DNA of 64,000 nucleotides from the NCBI GenBank assembly GCA_963825585.1, contig CAWGTX010000006.1:62001-126000 (forward strand), given 5' to 3'. This DNA comes from JAOUGY01 sp963825585. Its GTDB lineage: Bacteria > Actinomycetota > Acidimicrobiia > Spongiisociales > ZC4RG35. Within the stretch, counting starts at the first letter, position 1. Every line of letters begins with the position of its first letter. Below the pieces are notes generated by a model. That model was not told where the DNA came from. It saw nothing but the letters and a program-made list of their open reading frames with translations, and did no database searches. Both the position numbers and the translations under genes were made by a program. Of the stretch, positions 16,762 to 24,415 are shown one piece after another.

Positions 16762-16807
16762 GCTGACCGCAGCGGTCAGCCTGAACCCAGGGTTGGGCCC
16801 TGGGTTC
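16762..16807. terminator. Two adjacent hairpins between convergent genes
   Basis: GCTGACCG/CGGTCAGC (16762-16780, three-base loop) is followed by GAACCCAGGG/CCCTGGGTTC (16783-16807, five-base loop). They separate the acyl-CoA dehydrogenase and AAA genes, overlap the AAA stop codon, and lack U-tracts. A bidirectional terminator is likely but not proven. Confidence 0.5.
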
Positions 16808-18873
16808 CCCGGGTCTGGTGCCAGCGCTGAACCGCCTTCTCGATCTGAGACCAGATGACGGTGGTGGCGCCACGATCGGCGCGGAGGGCGTCGAGGGCCG
16901 ACTCCCTGAGGACGCCCTCCATGTCGGCGAAGCTCATTCCGTCGGTGATGCCCGCCAGTCGGTCGAGATCGACGTCCTCGGCGAACGGAACGTCGGAGAT
17001 GTCGAGCAGCGCCCGCCGCGACTCCTTCACCGGGAGGCCGAGCTCGATCTGGATCTCGAAGCGCCCGGCTCTCAGTAGGGCGGAGTCGATCAGGTCCCGA
17101 CGGTTCGTGGCGGCGATCACCGACACGTCGCCCCGGGCGCCCACCCCGTCGATCTCGGTGAGCAACGCCGCCACCACCGAGTCGGTCACCGAGTTGGTCG
17201 ATCGTCCCCGCACAGGCGCCAGGGCATCGAACTCGTCGAAGAAGATGATCGACGGAGCTGCCGCCCGTGCCCGGGCGAACACCTCGCGGCACGCCGCGTT
17301 CGGACTCGCCGACGTACTTGTCGAGTAGTTCGGCGCCCTTGACCGAGAAGAAGGCCGCACCGGCCTCGTGGGCGAGTGCCCGGACCACGAACGTCTTGCC
17401 GGTCCCGGGAGGTCCGAAGAGCAGCACCCCGCGAGGTGGGTCGATGCCCATCGATCGGAAGCGGGTCGGGTCACTCACCGGCCAGATCACCGCCTCGGTG
17501 AGTCGCTGCTTCACCTCGACCAGGTTGGCCACCTTCTCGAAGCCGAACGACGGCATCTCGCCCAGCGACATGGACCCGAGCGAGGGCTGGGTCTCCGAGA
17601 CGGCCGCCAGCACGTCGGCGGTGGTGAGCTTGGCCTCGGTCCGGGCCACCCGGGCGGAAGCGTGGATCACGGCCGCCACCACATCGGCCCCGGAGAACCC
17701 GGCCGAGCGGTTGGCCAGTTGATCGTGGTCGATCGAGTCGGTGGGCACGCGGGCAAGCGCGGACTCGAAGAGCAGCTTGCGTCGGGTGTGGTCCGGCGGC
17801 GGGATCACGATCGAACGGGGCAGCAGTGGTGACTTCACCACCGCCGGATCCAGGTTCTGGCGGGACGCAACCCCGATCACGCATGCCATCCCTTGCTTGT
17901 CGGAGACGGCGTCGAGGAACCAGCGGAGGATGGCGCCTACCTGGGTCCGGAACGAGCTCAGACCCTCCTCGCCCGCCACCGCCTCGATCCTGTCGACCAG
18001 GATCACCACCGGGGTGGCCTGTTCCTTCACGGCCTTCTCGAGCAGGTCGAGCAATCGGTCGGGTTTGAACACGAGGTCGACGTCCACCTCGTGGACACGA
18101 GCGCCGGCGTTGGCGGCGGCCGCGGCCACCAGTTCGGCTTTGCCGCACCCGTGGGGCCCTTCCAGCAGAATCCCGGCGACTCGTGGGAGTCCCCATGCGG
18201 CGGGAAGGTCCCGGGGCGACGTCAGGAGCGACAGCCAACCGGACAACAGGTCGAGTTCGGCGTCGAGCCCGGCGAGCAGCGCTTCCGAGGTGGTCGGCCC
18301 CGGGGGCGGGGAGGGAGTTCTCGCTGCGGGCGATGAGGTCGGTGTGGGTGACGCAGTGGCGGACGCAATGGCATCCGAGGGCGCAGCACTCGCATCGGGG
18401 AGGGGTTCGGCGGCCTCCGTCGAACCAACGGTGACGAATCTGGTGGCCGGTCCGATCAGCCCCGCCCCACGGGGCTCGACCCGGTCGATCGAGATGGCGA
18501 TCGGGTGTTCGGCTCCCAGGTAGGCGCCGTCGATCTCGATCCGGTCACCACTCGACACCGGTCGGCCCTGCAACGCCCGTACCAGGTCCTTGGGTTCGCC
18601 GGGTAGTGCGGTGGCGGCGACCACCACCAGCCCGGCCGGTGTCATGACGGTTCGGTCGACGTCCACGCTCTGTCCCGGGCTGACGCCGGCGTTGGCGAGC
18701 GCCAGGGGACCCATCAAGATCGCCGTCGGCTCGGGCACGTCCCCGCCCCTTATCAGGACATGGGTTCGACCGACCCGGACCGCTCCCCCCGACGGCAGGC
18801 CCAACGCCTTGAGCAGGGTGGTGTCGGCACGGGCAACCGGGTCGGTCCCGGGGCGAACGGTGAATCGCATCAC
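16776..18873 (-). pseudogene. Cdc48/p97-like double-AAA ATPase, frameshifted by one extra base
   Basis: The first 500 or so residues read in one frame: an N-terminal Cdc48-like domain, then a first AAA module. A second module begins LLFGPPGTGKTFVVRAL and GESER. The frame then breaks near 17290-17296 and resumes as CREVFARARAAAPSIIFFDEFDAL to the stop. The length is 2098 bases, one more than 699 codons. Deleting one G from ACGCGGCG restores ESERACREVF and a protein of about 698 residues. The first module looks inactive: its Walker A reads GPHGCGKA and its Walker B ILVDRIE. The start is GTG 18873 or ATG 18870. Such ATPases unfold proteins. Confidence 0.88.
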
Positions 18874-18901
18874 GGCACTCTAAAGGGGCAGCAGAAGTCC
18901 A

Positions 18902-18967
18902 AGGAGCGAGGCGCCAGAAGCGAGGAGCCTGGGGCGAGGAGCATCCGGCCCCTCGCCCCTCGCTCCT
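18902..18967. repeat. Nested inverted repeat upstream of the AAA gene
   Basis: AGGAGCGAGG (18902-18911) is complementary to 18958-18967, and GGGGCGAGG (18931-18939) to 18951-18959. The 106-base gap between lrp and the AAA gene is thus mostly a GC-rich foldback built of GAGCGAGG-like words. It could end lrp transcription or be a small intergenic repeat. No U-tract is present. Confidence 0.45.
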
Positions 18968-18979
18968 GACACCCTGGCT

Positions 18980-19450
18980 CTACGGCTCCAGCCTGAACTC
19001 CGTCGTCTCGTACACGGTCCGGATGGCGAAGATCGATCGAAGCCGGGCCACTCCGGGGAGCTTCGAGAGATGATCGCGATGGATGCGTTCGTAGTCGGCC
19101 ACGTCCGCCACCTTGAGGCGGACCAGGTAGTCGGCGTCGCCCGCCATGAGGTGACACGACATGATGGCCGACGACGAGGCCACGGCCTTCTCGAAGGCGT
19201 CGAGGGCTTCGTCGCGCTGGCTCGACAGGGAGATCTCCACGAAGACGTCTGTGGTGCGCCCCACTGCAGCGGGATTGACGAGCATGGCGTAGCGGTCGAT
19301 GACCCCTTCTTCTTCCAGCCGCCGCACTCGCCGCAGACACGCGGATGGGGACAGGTGAACTCGACCCGCCAACTCGGCGTTGGTCATCCGCCCATCCTGT
19401 TGGAGAAACCGCAGGATCGCACGATCAACGGCGTCGAGTTCCGTCAGCAC
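18980..19450 (-). CDS. Lrp/AsnC-family transcriptional regulator
   Basis: From a GTG at 19450, which follows a strong GGGAGGT site by eight bases, the protein has 156 residues, the normal Lrp size. An N-terminal helix-turn-helix (DAVDRAILRFLQQDGRMTNAELAGRVHLSPSACLRRVRRLEEEGVI) precedes the RAM/ACT ligand domain. It lies divergent to alanine dehydrogenase, so it probably controls that gene in response to alanine or another amino acid, as AldR does in mycobacteria. A longer reading from 19531 is less likely because it lacks such a site. Confidence 0.93.
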   Translation of the reverse strand: MLTELDAVDRAILRFLQQDGRMTNAELAGRVHLSPSACLRRVRRLEEEGVIDRYAMLVNPAAVGRTTDVFVEISLSSQRDEALDAFEKAVASSSAIMSCHLMAGDADYLVRLKVADVADYERIHRDHLSKLPGVARLRSIFAIRTVYETTEFRLEP

Positions 19451-19583
19451 AACAATCGACCTCCCAGGTCCGGCTCTTGGGGTAATAGTGTCGCACATCT
19501 CCGGTTCGGCAGACGATGATTCGCATGACATTCCCTGTGCGAGGGCCTAGATTCTCAGTCATCCGTCCAAGGAGTGCCTTCCC

Positions 19584-20702
19584 GTGATCGTTGGAGTGCC
19601 GAGAGAGGTCAAGAACGCCGAGATGCGGGTGGGACTCACCCCGGGGAGTGTCCGCGAGCTGATGGTCCACGGCCACGATGTGATCGTCGAAACCGGTGCG
19701 GGTATGGGCGTGGGGGCGTCGGACGACGACTACCGGGCGGCCGGGGCCGGGATCGCCGCCTCAGCAGCCGACGTCTTCGGGGGGGCCCGAATGATCGTGA
19801 AGGTCAAGGAGCCCCAGGCGGCCGAACGGGCGATGCTGAGCCCCGACCATGTGCTGTTCACCTATCTGCATCTCGCTCCCGATCCCGAGCAGGCCGCCGA
19901 CCTGGTGAAGTCCGGCGCCACCTGTATCGCCTACGAGACGGTTACGTCACCCTTCGGTGGGCTTCCGCTGCTGGCGCCGATGTCGCAGGTGGCCGGGCGC
20001 ATGTCGATCCAGGCCGGCGCCCACTGTCTGGAAGCGGCGCAGGGCGGCGCCGGCCTGCTCCTCGGGGGCGTGCCCGGTGTGCCCGCCGCCCACGTCGTCG
20101 TGATCGGGGGCGGCGTAGTCGGCGAGAACGCCATCGAGATGGCCATCGGCCTCGGCGCCGACGTCTCGGTGCTGGATCGCAGCATCCCGGCGCTGGAACG
20201 ACTGGCACGTCGGTTCGGTCCCACCCTGCGGACGGTGTACTCCACAACCAGCTCGGTGGAGGAAATGGTCACGTCGGCCGATCTCGTCATCGGCGCCGTC
20301 CTGGTGCCGGGTGCTCGGGCACCCAAGCTGGTGACTCGTCAAATGGTGGCCGACATGCGTCCCGGGTCGGTGCTCGTCGATGTGGCCATCGACCAGGGCG
20401 GCTGTTTCGAGACCGCACATGCCACGACCCACGAAGATCCGACCTACGTCGTGGATGGGGTCGTTCACTACTGCGTGGCGAACATGCCCGGTGCGGTGCC
20501 GAGGACCTCGACCTACGCCCTGAACAACGTGACGCTGCCGTTCGTGTTGGCCCTGGCCGACAAAGGTGCCCCACTGGCGCTGGCGGAGGATCCGCATCTG
20601 CTCGCCGGTCTGAACGTGATGGCCGGTGCCATCACCGAGCCACACGTGGCCGAGGCCCTCGGGTACGAGTACGTCGATCCGGCGGTGTTCCTGGCCCGCT
20701 GA
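19584..20702 (+). CDS. ald: Alanine dehydrogenase
   Basis: The 372-residue enzyme starts with GTG preceded by AAGGAG. It has MIVGVPREVKNAEMRVGLTP, the catalytic Lys and His in MIVKVKEP and LFTYLHLA, and the Rossmann motif VVVIGGGVVGENA. The C-terminal half contains DVAIDQGGCFETA. It interconverts L-alanine and pyruvate plus ammonia with NAD(H). The divergent Lrp-type regulator is its likely controller through the 133-base gap (19451-19583). Confidence 0.97.
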   Translation: MIVGVPREVKNAEMRVGLTPGSVRELMVHGHDVIVETGAGMGVGASDDDYRAAGAGIAASAADVFGGARMIVKVKEPQAAERAMLSPDHVLFTYLHLAPDPEQAADLVKSGATCIAYETVTSPFGGLPLLAPMSQVAGRMSIQAGAHCLEAAQGGAGLLLGGVPGVPAAHVVVIGGGVVGENAIEMAIGLGADVSVLDRSIPALERLARRFGPTLRTVYSTTSSVEEMVTSADLVIGAVLVPGARAPKLVTRQMVADMRPGSVLVDVAIDQGGCFETAHATTHEDPTYVVDGVVHYCVANMPGAVPRTSTYALNNVTLPFVLALADKGAPLALAEDPHLLAGLNVMAGAITEPHVAEALGYEYVDPAVFLAR

Positions 20703-20715
20703 GGCTGGCCGGGTC

Positions 20716-22341
20716 TCAGCCGGTTTTCGCCAGGTCGGTGACCGGTTTGGCCGGGAGCCCGAGGCCGCCGGTGGCGTCGACGATGCGGGCGTCGGGTTGG
20801 GAGATCCACTTCCAGATGATGTCGGCCTCGGCGGCGACCGCTGATGACGAGGGGACCACGCCGTGGTCTTCGAACCGCGGTTCGGGTAGGAATGGGTGCT
20901 GCGCCCCGGTTGCCCAACCGGCCACGTAGCGACCCTGGTCGATCACCGCGGTCTCACCGCCGCTGCGTTCCACGATCAGCCTCCCGGCCGCTGTGAGGGC
21001 CTGCCAGCGCCGGCGGCGTTCGATGGCGCGAGCCAATGCCCGGTGCCGGTCCCGCAGCCAGCCCGCCTCCTCGAAGCGCTGGTGGCGGGCGTGGTCGCGG
21101 ATCTTGTCTTCCAATGGACCCAACACCAGCGATGGGTCGTCCCGCACGGCCGAGACCAGCCGATCCACCACTTTGCGGTAGTCGTCACTGCTGAGGTTTC
21201 CGTCACACGGGCACATGGCCACTCCGAGTTGGGCAGGTGCACACGGCGACTGTCGGGACCCCGGACGGCCGGTGCAGCGACGGATGGGGACCGCGTCCCA
21301 CAGTGCGACCATCACCGCTTCGGCGCTCTGGTGTGAGCGGAAAGGCCCGAGCACCATGGGGGAGCGGTCGTGCAGGGTCCTGGTGATCGACAGTCGGGGA
21401 AAGGCGCCGTCGGTGAGGGTCACCCAATGGGTGGAGCGCGACGGCCGGGCCGCCCGATTGTGACGGGGTCGGTGGGCGTGGATGAGACGCAGTTCGGTGA
21501 TCGACGCCTCGAGTTCGGTGGGGCACACGATGTGATCGATCGTCTCCAGCTCCCGCAACATGGTGGTGACCGACCGGCGTTCGTCGCCGTGGAAGTAGGA
21601 GGTGACCCGGGTGCGGAGATTGGTGGCCTTTCCGACGTAGAACACCGTGCCATCGCGGTCGGTGAACAGGTAGACGCCCGGTTGGCGTGGCAGACCACGG
21701 GCCAGGTCGATCTTGCGGTAGTCGGCCGAACCCTTGGCGGTGGGAAGCACCAGCAGGTCTTCGAGGGCGGTCACGCCGACCCCGCCGGCCCGTTCCAACA
21801 GTGAGTGCAGGACGTGCATGGTGGCGCGGGCGTCTTCCAGGGCACGGTGATTGGGCGTGACCGGTGATCGGAAGTAGGCCGCCAGCGTGGCCAGCTTGAG
21901 GTTGCGGACCTCGGTGCGCACCAGGCGCCGAGCCAGGGCGGCGGTGTCGACCCATCGGTTGGTGAGGGTTCCGTACCCGAGACGATCGGCGGCGGCGTTG
22001 AGGAACGACAGGTCGAATCTGACGTTGTGTCCCACGACCACCGCATCGCCACAGAACTCCAGGAATGAGGGGATCACAGCCTCTACCGGGGGAGCCTCGA
22101 TCACCATCGACTGGGTGATGCCGGTGAGGATGGTGATGAAGGCGGGGATTGCGTCACCCGGATTGACGAGCGTCTGAAAGGATCCCAGCACCTCGCCACC
22201 CCGCACCTTGACGGCGCCGATCTCGGTGATGCCGCAGTCCTTGGGCGAACCACCGGTGGTCTCGAGGTCCACCACGCAGAAGGTGACATCGAACAGTGGC
22301 GTGCCCAGATCGTCGAAGCTGCGTTGGAGGGCGCCGGCCAT
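20716..22341 (-). CDS. DEDD exonuclease / GIY-YIG endonuclease fusion (UvrC-N-like)
   Basis: The ATG at 22341 gives 541 residues. The N-terminal third is a DEDDh 3'-5' exonuclease like DnaQ (VVDLETTGG with Asp25/Glu27, VGHNVRFDLSFL, HRALEDARAT). A GIY-YIG nuclease domain follows (PGVYLFTDRDGTVFYVGKATNLRTR), then a UvrC-like part with CPCDG and a UVR-like helix pair RHQRFEEAGWLRDRHRAL. The UvrC C-terminal RNase H domain is missing. This architecture is widespread in actinobacteria and resembles Cho. A perfect SOS box sits 15 bases upstream, so damage induction is likely. A further ATG at 22377 would place that box inside the gene. Confidence 0.92.
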   Translation of the reverse strand: MAGALQRSFDDLGTPLFDVTFCVVDLETTGGSPKDCGITEIGAVKVRGGEVLGSFQTLVNPGDAIPAFITILTGITQSMVIEAPPVEAVIPSFLEFCGDAVVVGHNVRFDLSFLNAAADRLGYGTLTNRWVDTAALARRLVRTEVRNLKLATLAAYFRSPVTPNHRALEDARATMHVLHSLLERAGGVGVTALEDLLVLPTAKGSADYRKIDLARGLPRQPGVYLFTDRDGTVFYVGKATNLRTRVTSYFHGDERRSVTTMLRELETIDHIVCPTELEASITELRLIHAHRPRHNRAARPSRSTHWVTLTDGAFPRLSITRTLHDRSPMVLGPFRSHQSAEAVMVALWDAVPIRRCTGRPGSRQSPCAPAQLGVAMCPCDGNLSSDDYRKVVDRLVSAVRDDPSLVLGPLEDKIRDHARHQRFEEAGWLRDRHRALARAIERRRRWQALTAAGRLIVERSGGETAVIDQGRYVAGWATGAQHPFLPEPRFEDHGVVPSSSAVAAEADIIWKWISQPDARIVDATGGLGLPAKPVTDLAKTG

Positions 22342-22356
22342 GGGACGAGCATAGAG

Positions 22357-22370
22357 CGAACATATGTTCG
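22357..22370. promoter_or_regulatory. LexA-type SOS box
   Basis: CGAACATATGTTCG is a perfect 14-base palindrome. It matches the actinobacterial/Bacillus SOS consensus CGAACNNNNGTTCG and is followed on the plus strand by A, as in mycobacterial boxes (TCGAAC on the minus strand). It lies 15 bases upstream of the nuclease start. LexA binding is inferred. Confidence 0.8.
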
Positions 22371-22384
22371 ATGGCAAGGACTGG

Positions 22385-22428
22385 ACGTAGAACGTAGAAC
22401 GTAGAACGTAGAACGTAGAACGTAGAAC
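22385..22428. repeat. Tandem GTAGAAC heptamers
   Basis: Six consecutive copies of the heptamer GTAGAAC directly precede the 124-bp array and merge into its first unit, whose own first bases are GTAGAAC. The same heptamer recurs in tandem around 46.6 kb, in both orientations. Confidence 0.9.
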
Positions 22429-23055
22429 GCCCGGAACGTGGTAACAGAGTGCCGCGAGGGGTTCTCGCCCTCGGCCAAGCCCGCGAACGCTGTTGATGAG
22501 TGCCGGCAGGGGGTCGAAGGGGGGTCGCCCCCCCGGGAATCAAGCGTAGAACGCCCGGAACGTGGTAACAGAGTGCCGCGAGGGGTTCTCGCCCTCGGCC
22601 AAGCCCGACGCTGTTGATGAGTGCCGGCGGGGGGTGAAGGGGGGTCGCCCCCCCTGGGAATCAAGCGTAGAACGCCCGGAACGTGGTAACAGAGTGCCGC
22701 GAGGGGTTCTCGCCCTCGGCCAAGCCCGCGAACGCTGTTGATGAGTGCCGGCGGGGGGTCGAAGGGGGGTCGCCCCCCCTGGGAATCAAGCGTAGAACGC
22801 CCGGAACGTGGTAACAGAGTGCCGCGAGGGGTTCTCGCCCTCGGCCAAGCCCGCGAACGCTGTTGATGAGTGCCGGCGGGGGGTCGAAGGGGGGTCGCCC
22901 CCCCTGGGAATCAAGCGTAGAACGCCCGGAACGTGCGCAACAGAGTGCCGCGAGGGGTTCTCGCCCTCGGCCAAGCCCGCGAACACGTTGACGAGTGCCG
23001 GCGGGGGGTCGAAGGGGGGTCGCCCCCCCTGGGAATCAAACGCAGAACGCCCGGG
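22422..23055. repeat. Five tandem units of 121-125 bp
   Basis: Units begin (GTAGAACGCCCGGAACGTG) at about 22422, 22546, 22667, 22792 and 22917, and a partial sixth begin ends at 23055. They are near-identical and differ by a few substitutions and short deletions. The last unit is most diverged (GTGCGCAACAG for GTGGTAACAG). Each has two foldbacks: CCGCGAGGG...CCCTCGG and GGGGGG-TCG-CCCCCC. Both strands stay open in some frames because of the unit composition, but I see no gene. The stretch fills the gap between the nuclease and the RNA methyltransferase genes. Unit and loop composition rule out CRISPR. Confidence 0.93.
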
Positions 23056-23057
23056 AG

Positions 23058-23843
23058 TCACCGCTGTCGTACGGCTTCGAACACGGAGACGGCGGCTGCC
23101 ATGGCGGCGTTCAGGGAGTCGGCGGAGCCGGCCATGGGGATGCGCGCGGTGTGGTCGGCGGCGTCGAGCCATCGCTGGCTGAGGCCGTACTGTTCGGAGC
23201 CGACGACGAGGGCGACGGGGCCGGTGAGGTCGATGGCGTAAAGGAGGGTGTCGGTGTCGGGGGTGGTGGCGACGGTTCGGATGCCGTGGTCGGCGAGCAC
23301 GCCGATGGCTTCTTCGGTGCTACACACGGCGAGTGGCACGGTGAAGAGCGTGCCGAGTGAGGAGCGCACGACGTTTGGGTTGAAGGGGTCGGTGGTGGGG
23401 TCGCACACGATGACGCCTCGACATCCGGCGGCGTCGGCGGTGCGCAGCATGGTTCCGAGGTTGCCGGGTTTTTCGATGGCTTCGACGACGAGCAGGAGTG
23501 GGTTGCCGGTGAGGTCGAGGCCGGCGAGCCCGGTGTCGAACTGGCGGGCTTCGGCCAGGAGTCCTTCGGGCCGGTCGCGGTATGACGCTTTGCGGAACGG
23601 GGCCTCGGTCATCTCGATGATGGTGGCTCCGGCGTTACGGCAGGCTTGGATGAGGGCGGGTTCGTTGGGCCCAAGGAACAGGTCGGGGCACACGTACAGG
23701 ATTTCGATGGCGACGCCGTGTTCGACGGCGCGTCCCAGTTCGCGGTACCCCTCTATGAGGAAGCGCCCGGCGTCGTCTCGGGGGCGGCGGTCGCGGAGGC
23801 GGACGAGGCGTTTGACGGTGTCGTTGTGGGTGGATGTGATCAA
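23058..23843 (-). CDS. SpoU/TrmH-family RNA 2'-O-methyltransferase
   Basis: A TTG start at 23843, overlapping the sigma-factor stop (TTGA) and preceded by GGAG, gives 261 residues. The N-terminal substrate-binding domain (RFLIEGYRELGRAVEHG) precedes the SPOUT knot with motif 1 VEAIEKPGNLGTMLRTADAAG, motif 2 LVVGSEQYGLS and motif 3 IPMAGSADSLNAAMAAAV. Such enzymes methylate ribose in 23S rRNA or tRNA. The target is not determined. A longer reading from 23984 lies inside the sigma gene and is rejected. Confidence 0.92.
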   Translation of the reverse strand: MITSTHNDTVKRLVRLRDRRPRDDAGRFLIEGYRELGRAVEHGVAIEILYVCPDLFLGPNEPALIQACRNAGATIIEMTEAPFRKASYRDRPEGLLAEARQFDTGLAGLDLTGNPLLLVVEAIEKPGNLGTMLRTADAAGCRGVIVCDPTTDPFNPNVVRSSLGTLFTVPLAVCSTEEAIGVLADHGIRTVATTPDTDTLLYAIDLTGPVALVVGSEQYGLSQRWLDAADHTARIPMAGSADSLNAAMAAAVSVFEAVRQR

Positions 23844-24388
23844 TCGGTCTCCGGGTGAAGCCGAGCGTAGGCCTCTTCGAGCTTGCGCCGGGCGCGGAGG
23901 GCGGCGACACGGGTGGCGCCGGTGGCCATGGACAGCCGGGTTCCGATCTCTTCGTGCGTGAGCCCCTCGACTTCCCGGAGCCACAGGATCTGGCGGTCCC
24001 GTTCGGGGAGTTGGGCCAGGGCGGTGCGGATGGCGCTGTGTTCGTCGACCATGGCGGCGAGGTCGGCCGGGTCGTCGACGGGGCCGTATTCGAGTTCGCG
24101 CTCTTTGCGGCTGGATCTACGGAACTGGGACCTCATTCGATTGCGGGCGACCGTCCAGAACCAGCCTTCGAAGGCGGCCGGCTCTCGGAGGCGCGGGAGG
24201 TTGCGGACCATTCCTTCCATCGCTTCGGAGGCGAGTTCCTCGGCCTCCACCCATCTCAGCCCCATGCCCCGGTAAAAGGCTACGAGTCTGGGGTATCCCT
24301 TGGCCAGGATGGCGCCGAGCATTCGGGTGTCCCCATCTCGTGCTGCTTCGACTTCGGCCGTGGTCGGCGGCCACCCGGGTTCGGCCAT
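23840..24388 (-). CDS. ECF-type RNA polymerase sigma factor
   Basis: The 182-residue protein has region 2 (LVAFYRGMGLRWVEAEELASEAMEGMVRNLPR ... FEGWFWTVARNRMRSQFRR) and region 4 (ALAQLPERDRQILWLREVEGLTHEEIGTRLSMATGATRVAALRARRKL). It directs RNA polymerase to a small regulon. The upstream gene on the same strand encodes a DUF5667 membrane protein. In other actinobacteria an ECF factor often precedes or follows such a protein, so the pair may act in a surface-stress response. It overlaps the downstream methyltransferase by four bases. Confidence 0.93.
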   Translation of the reverse strand: MAEPGWPPTTAEVEAARDGDTRMLGAILAKGYPRLVAFYRGMGLRWVEAEELASEAMEGMVRNLPRLREPAAFEGWFWTVARNRMRSQFRRSSRKERELEYGPVDDPADLAAMVDEHSAIRTALAQLPERDRQILWLREVEGLTHEEIGTRLSMATGATRVAALRARRKLEEAYARLHPETD

Positions 24389-24415
24389 TGGGCGAGGATA
24401 CGGGTGGGGCGGCGT

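Noticed and set aside
22422..23055. CRISPR array
   Set aside because: Units are ~124 bp of almost identical sequence without unique spacers between short repeats, and no cas gene is near.
22101..23172. Long open frames through the 124-bp repeat array (both strands)
   Set aside because: The frames arise because each unit lacks stops in some phases. The peptides only repeat the array and have no ribosome site or family similarity.
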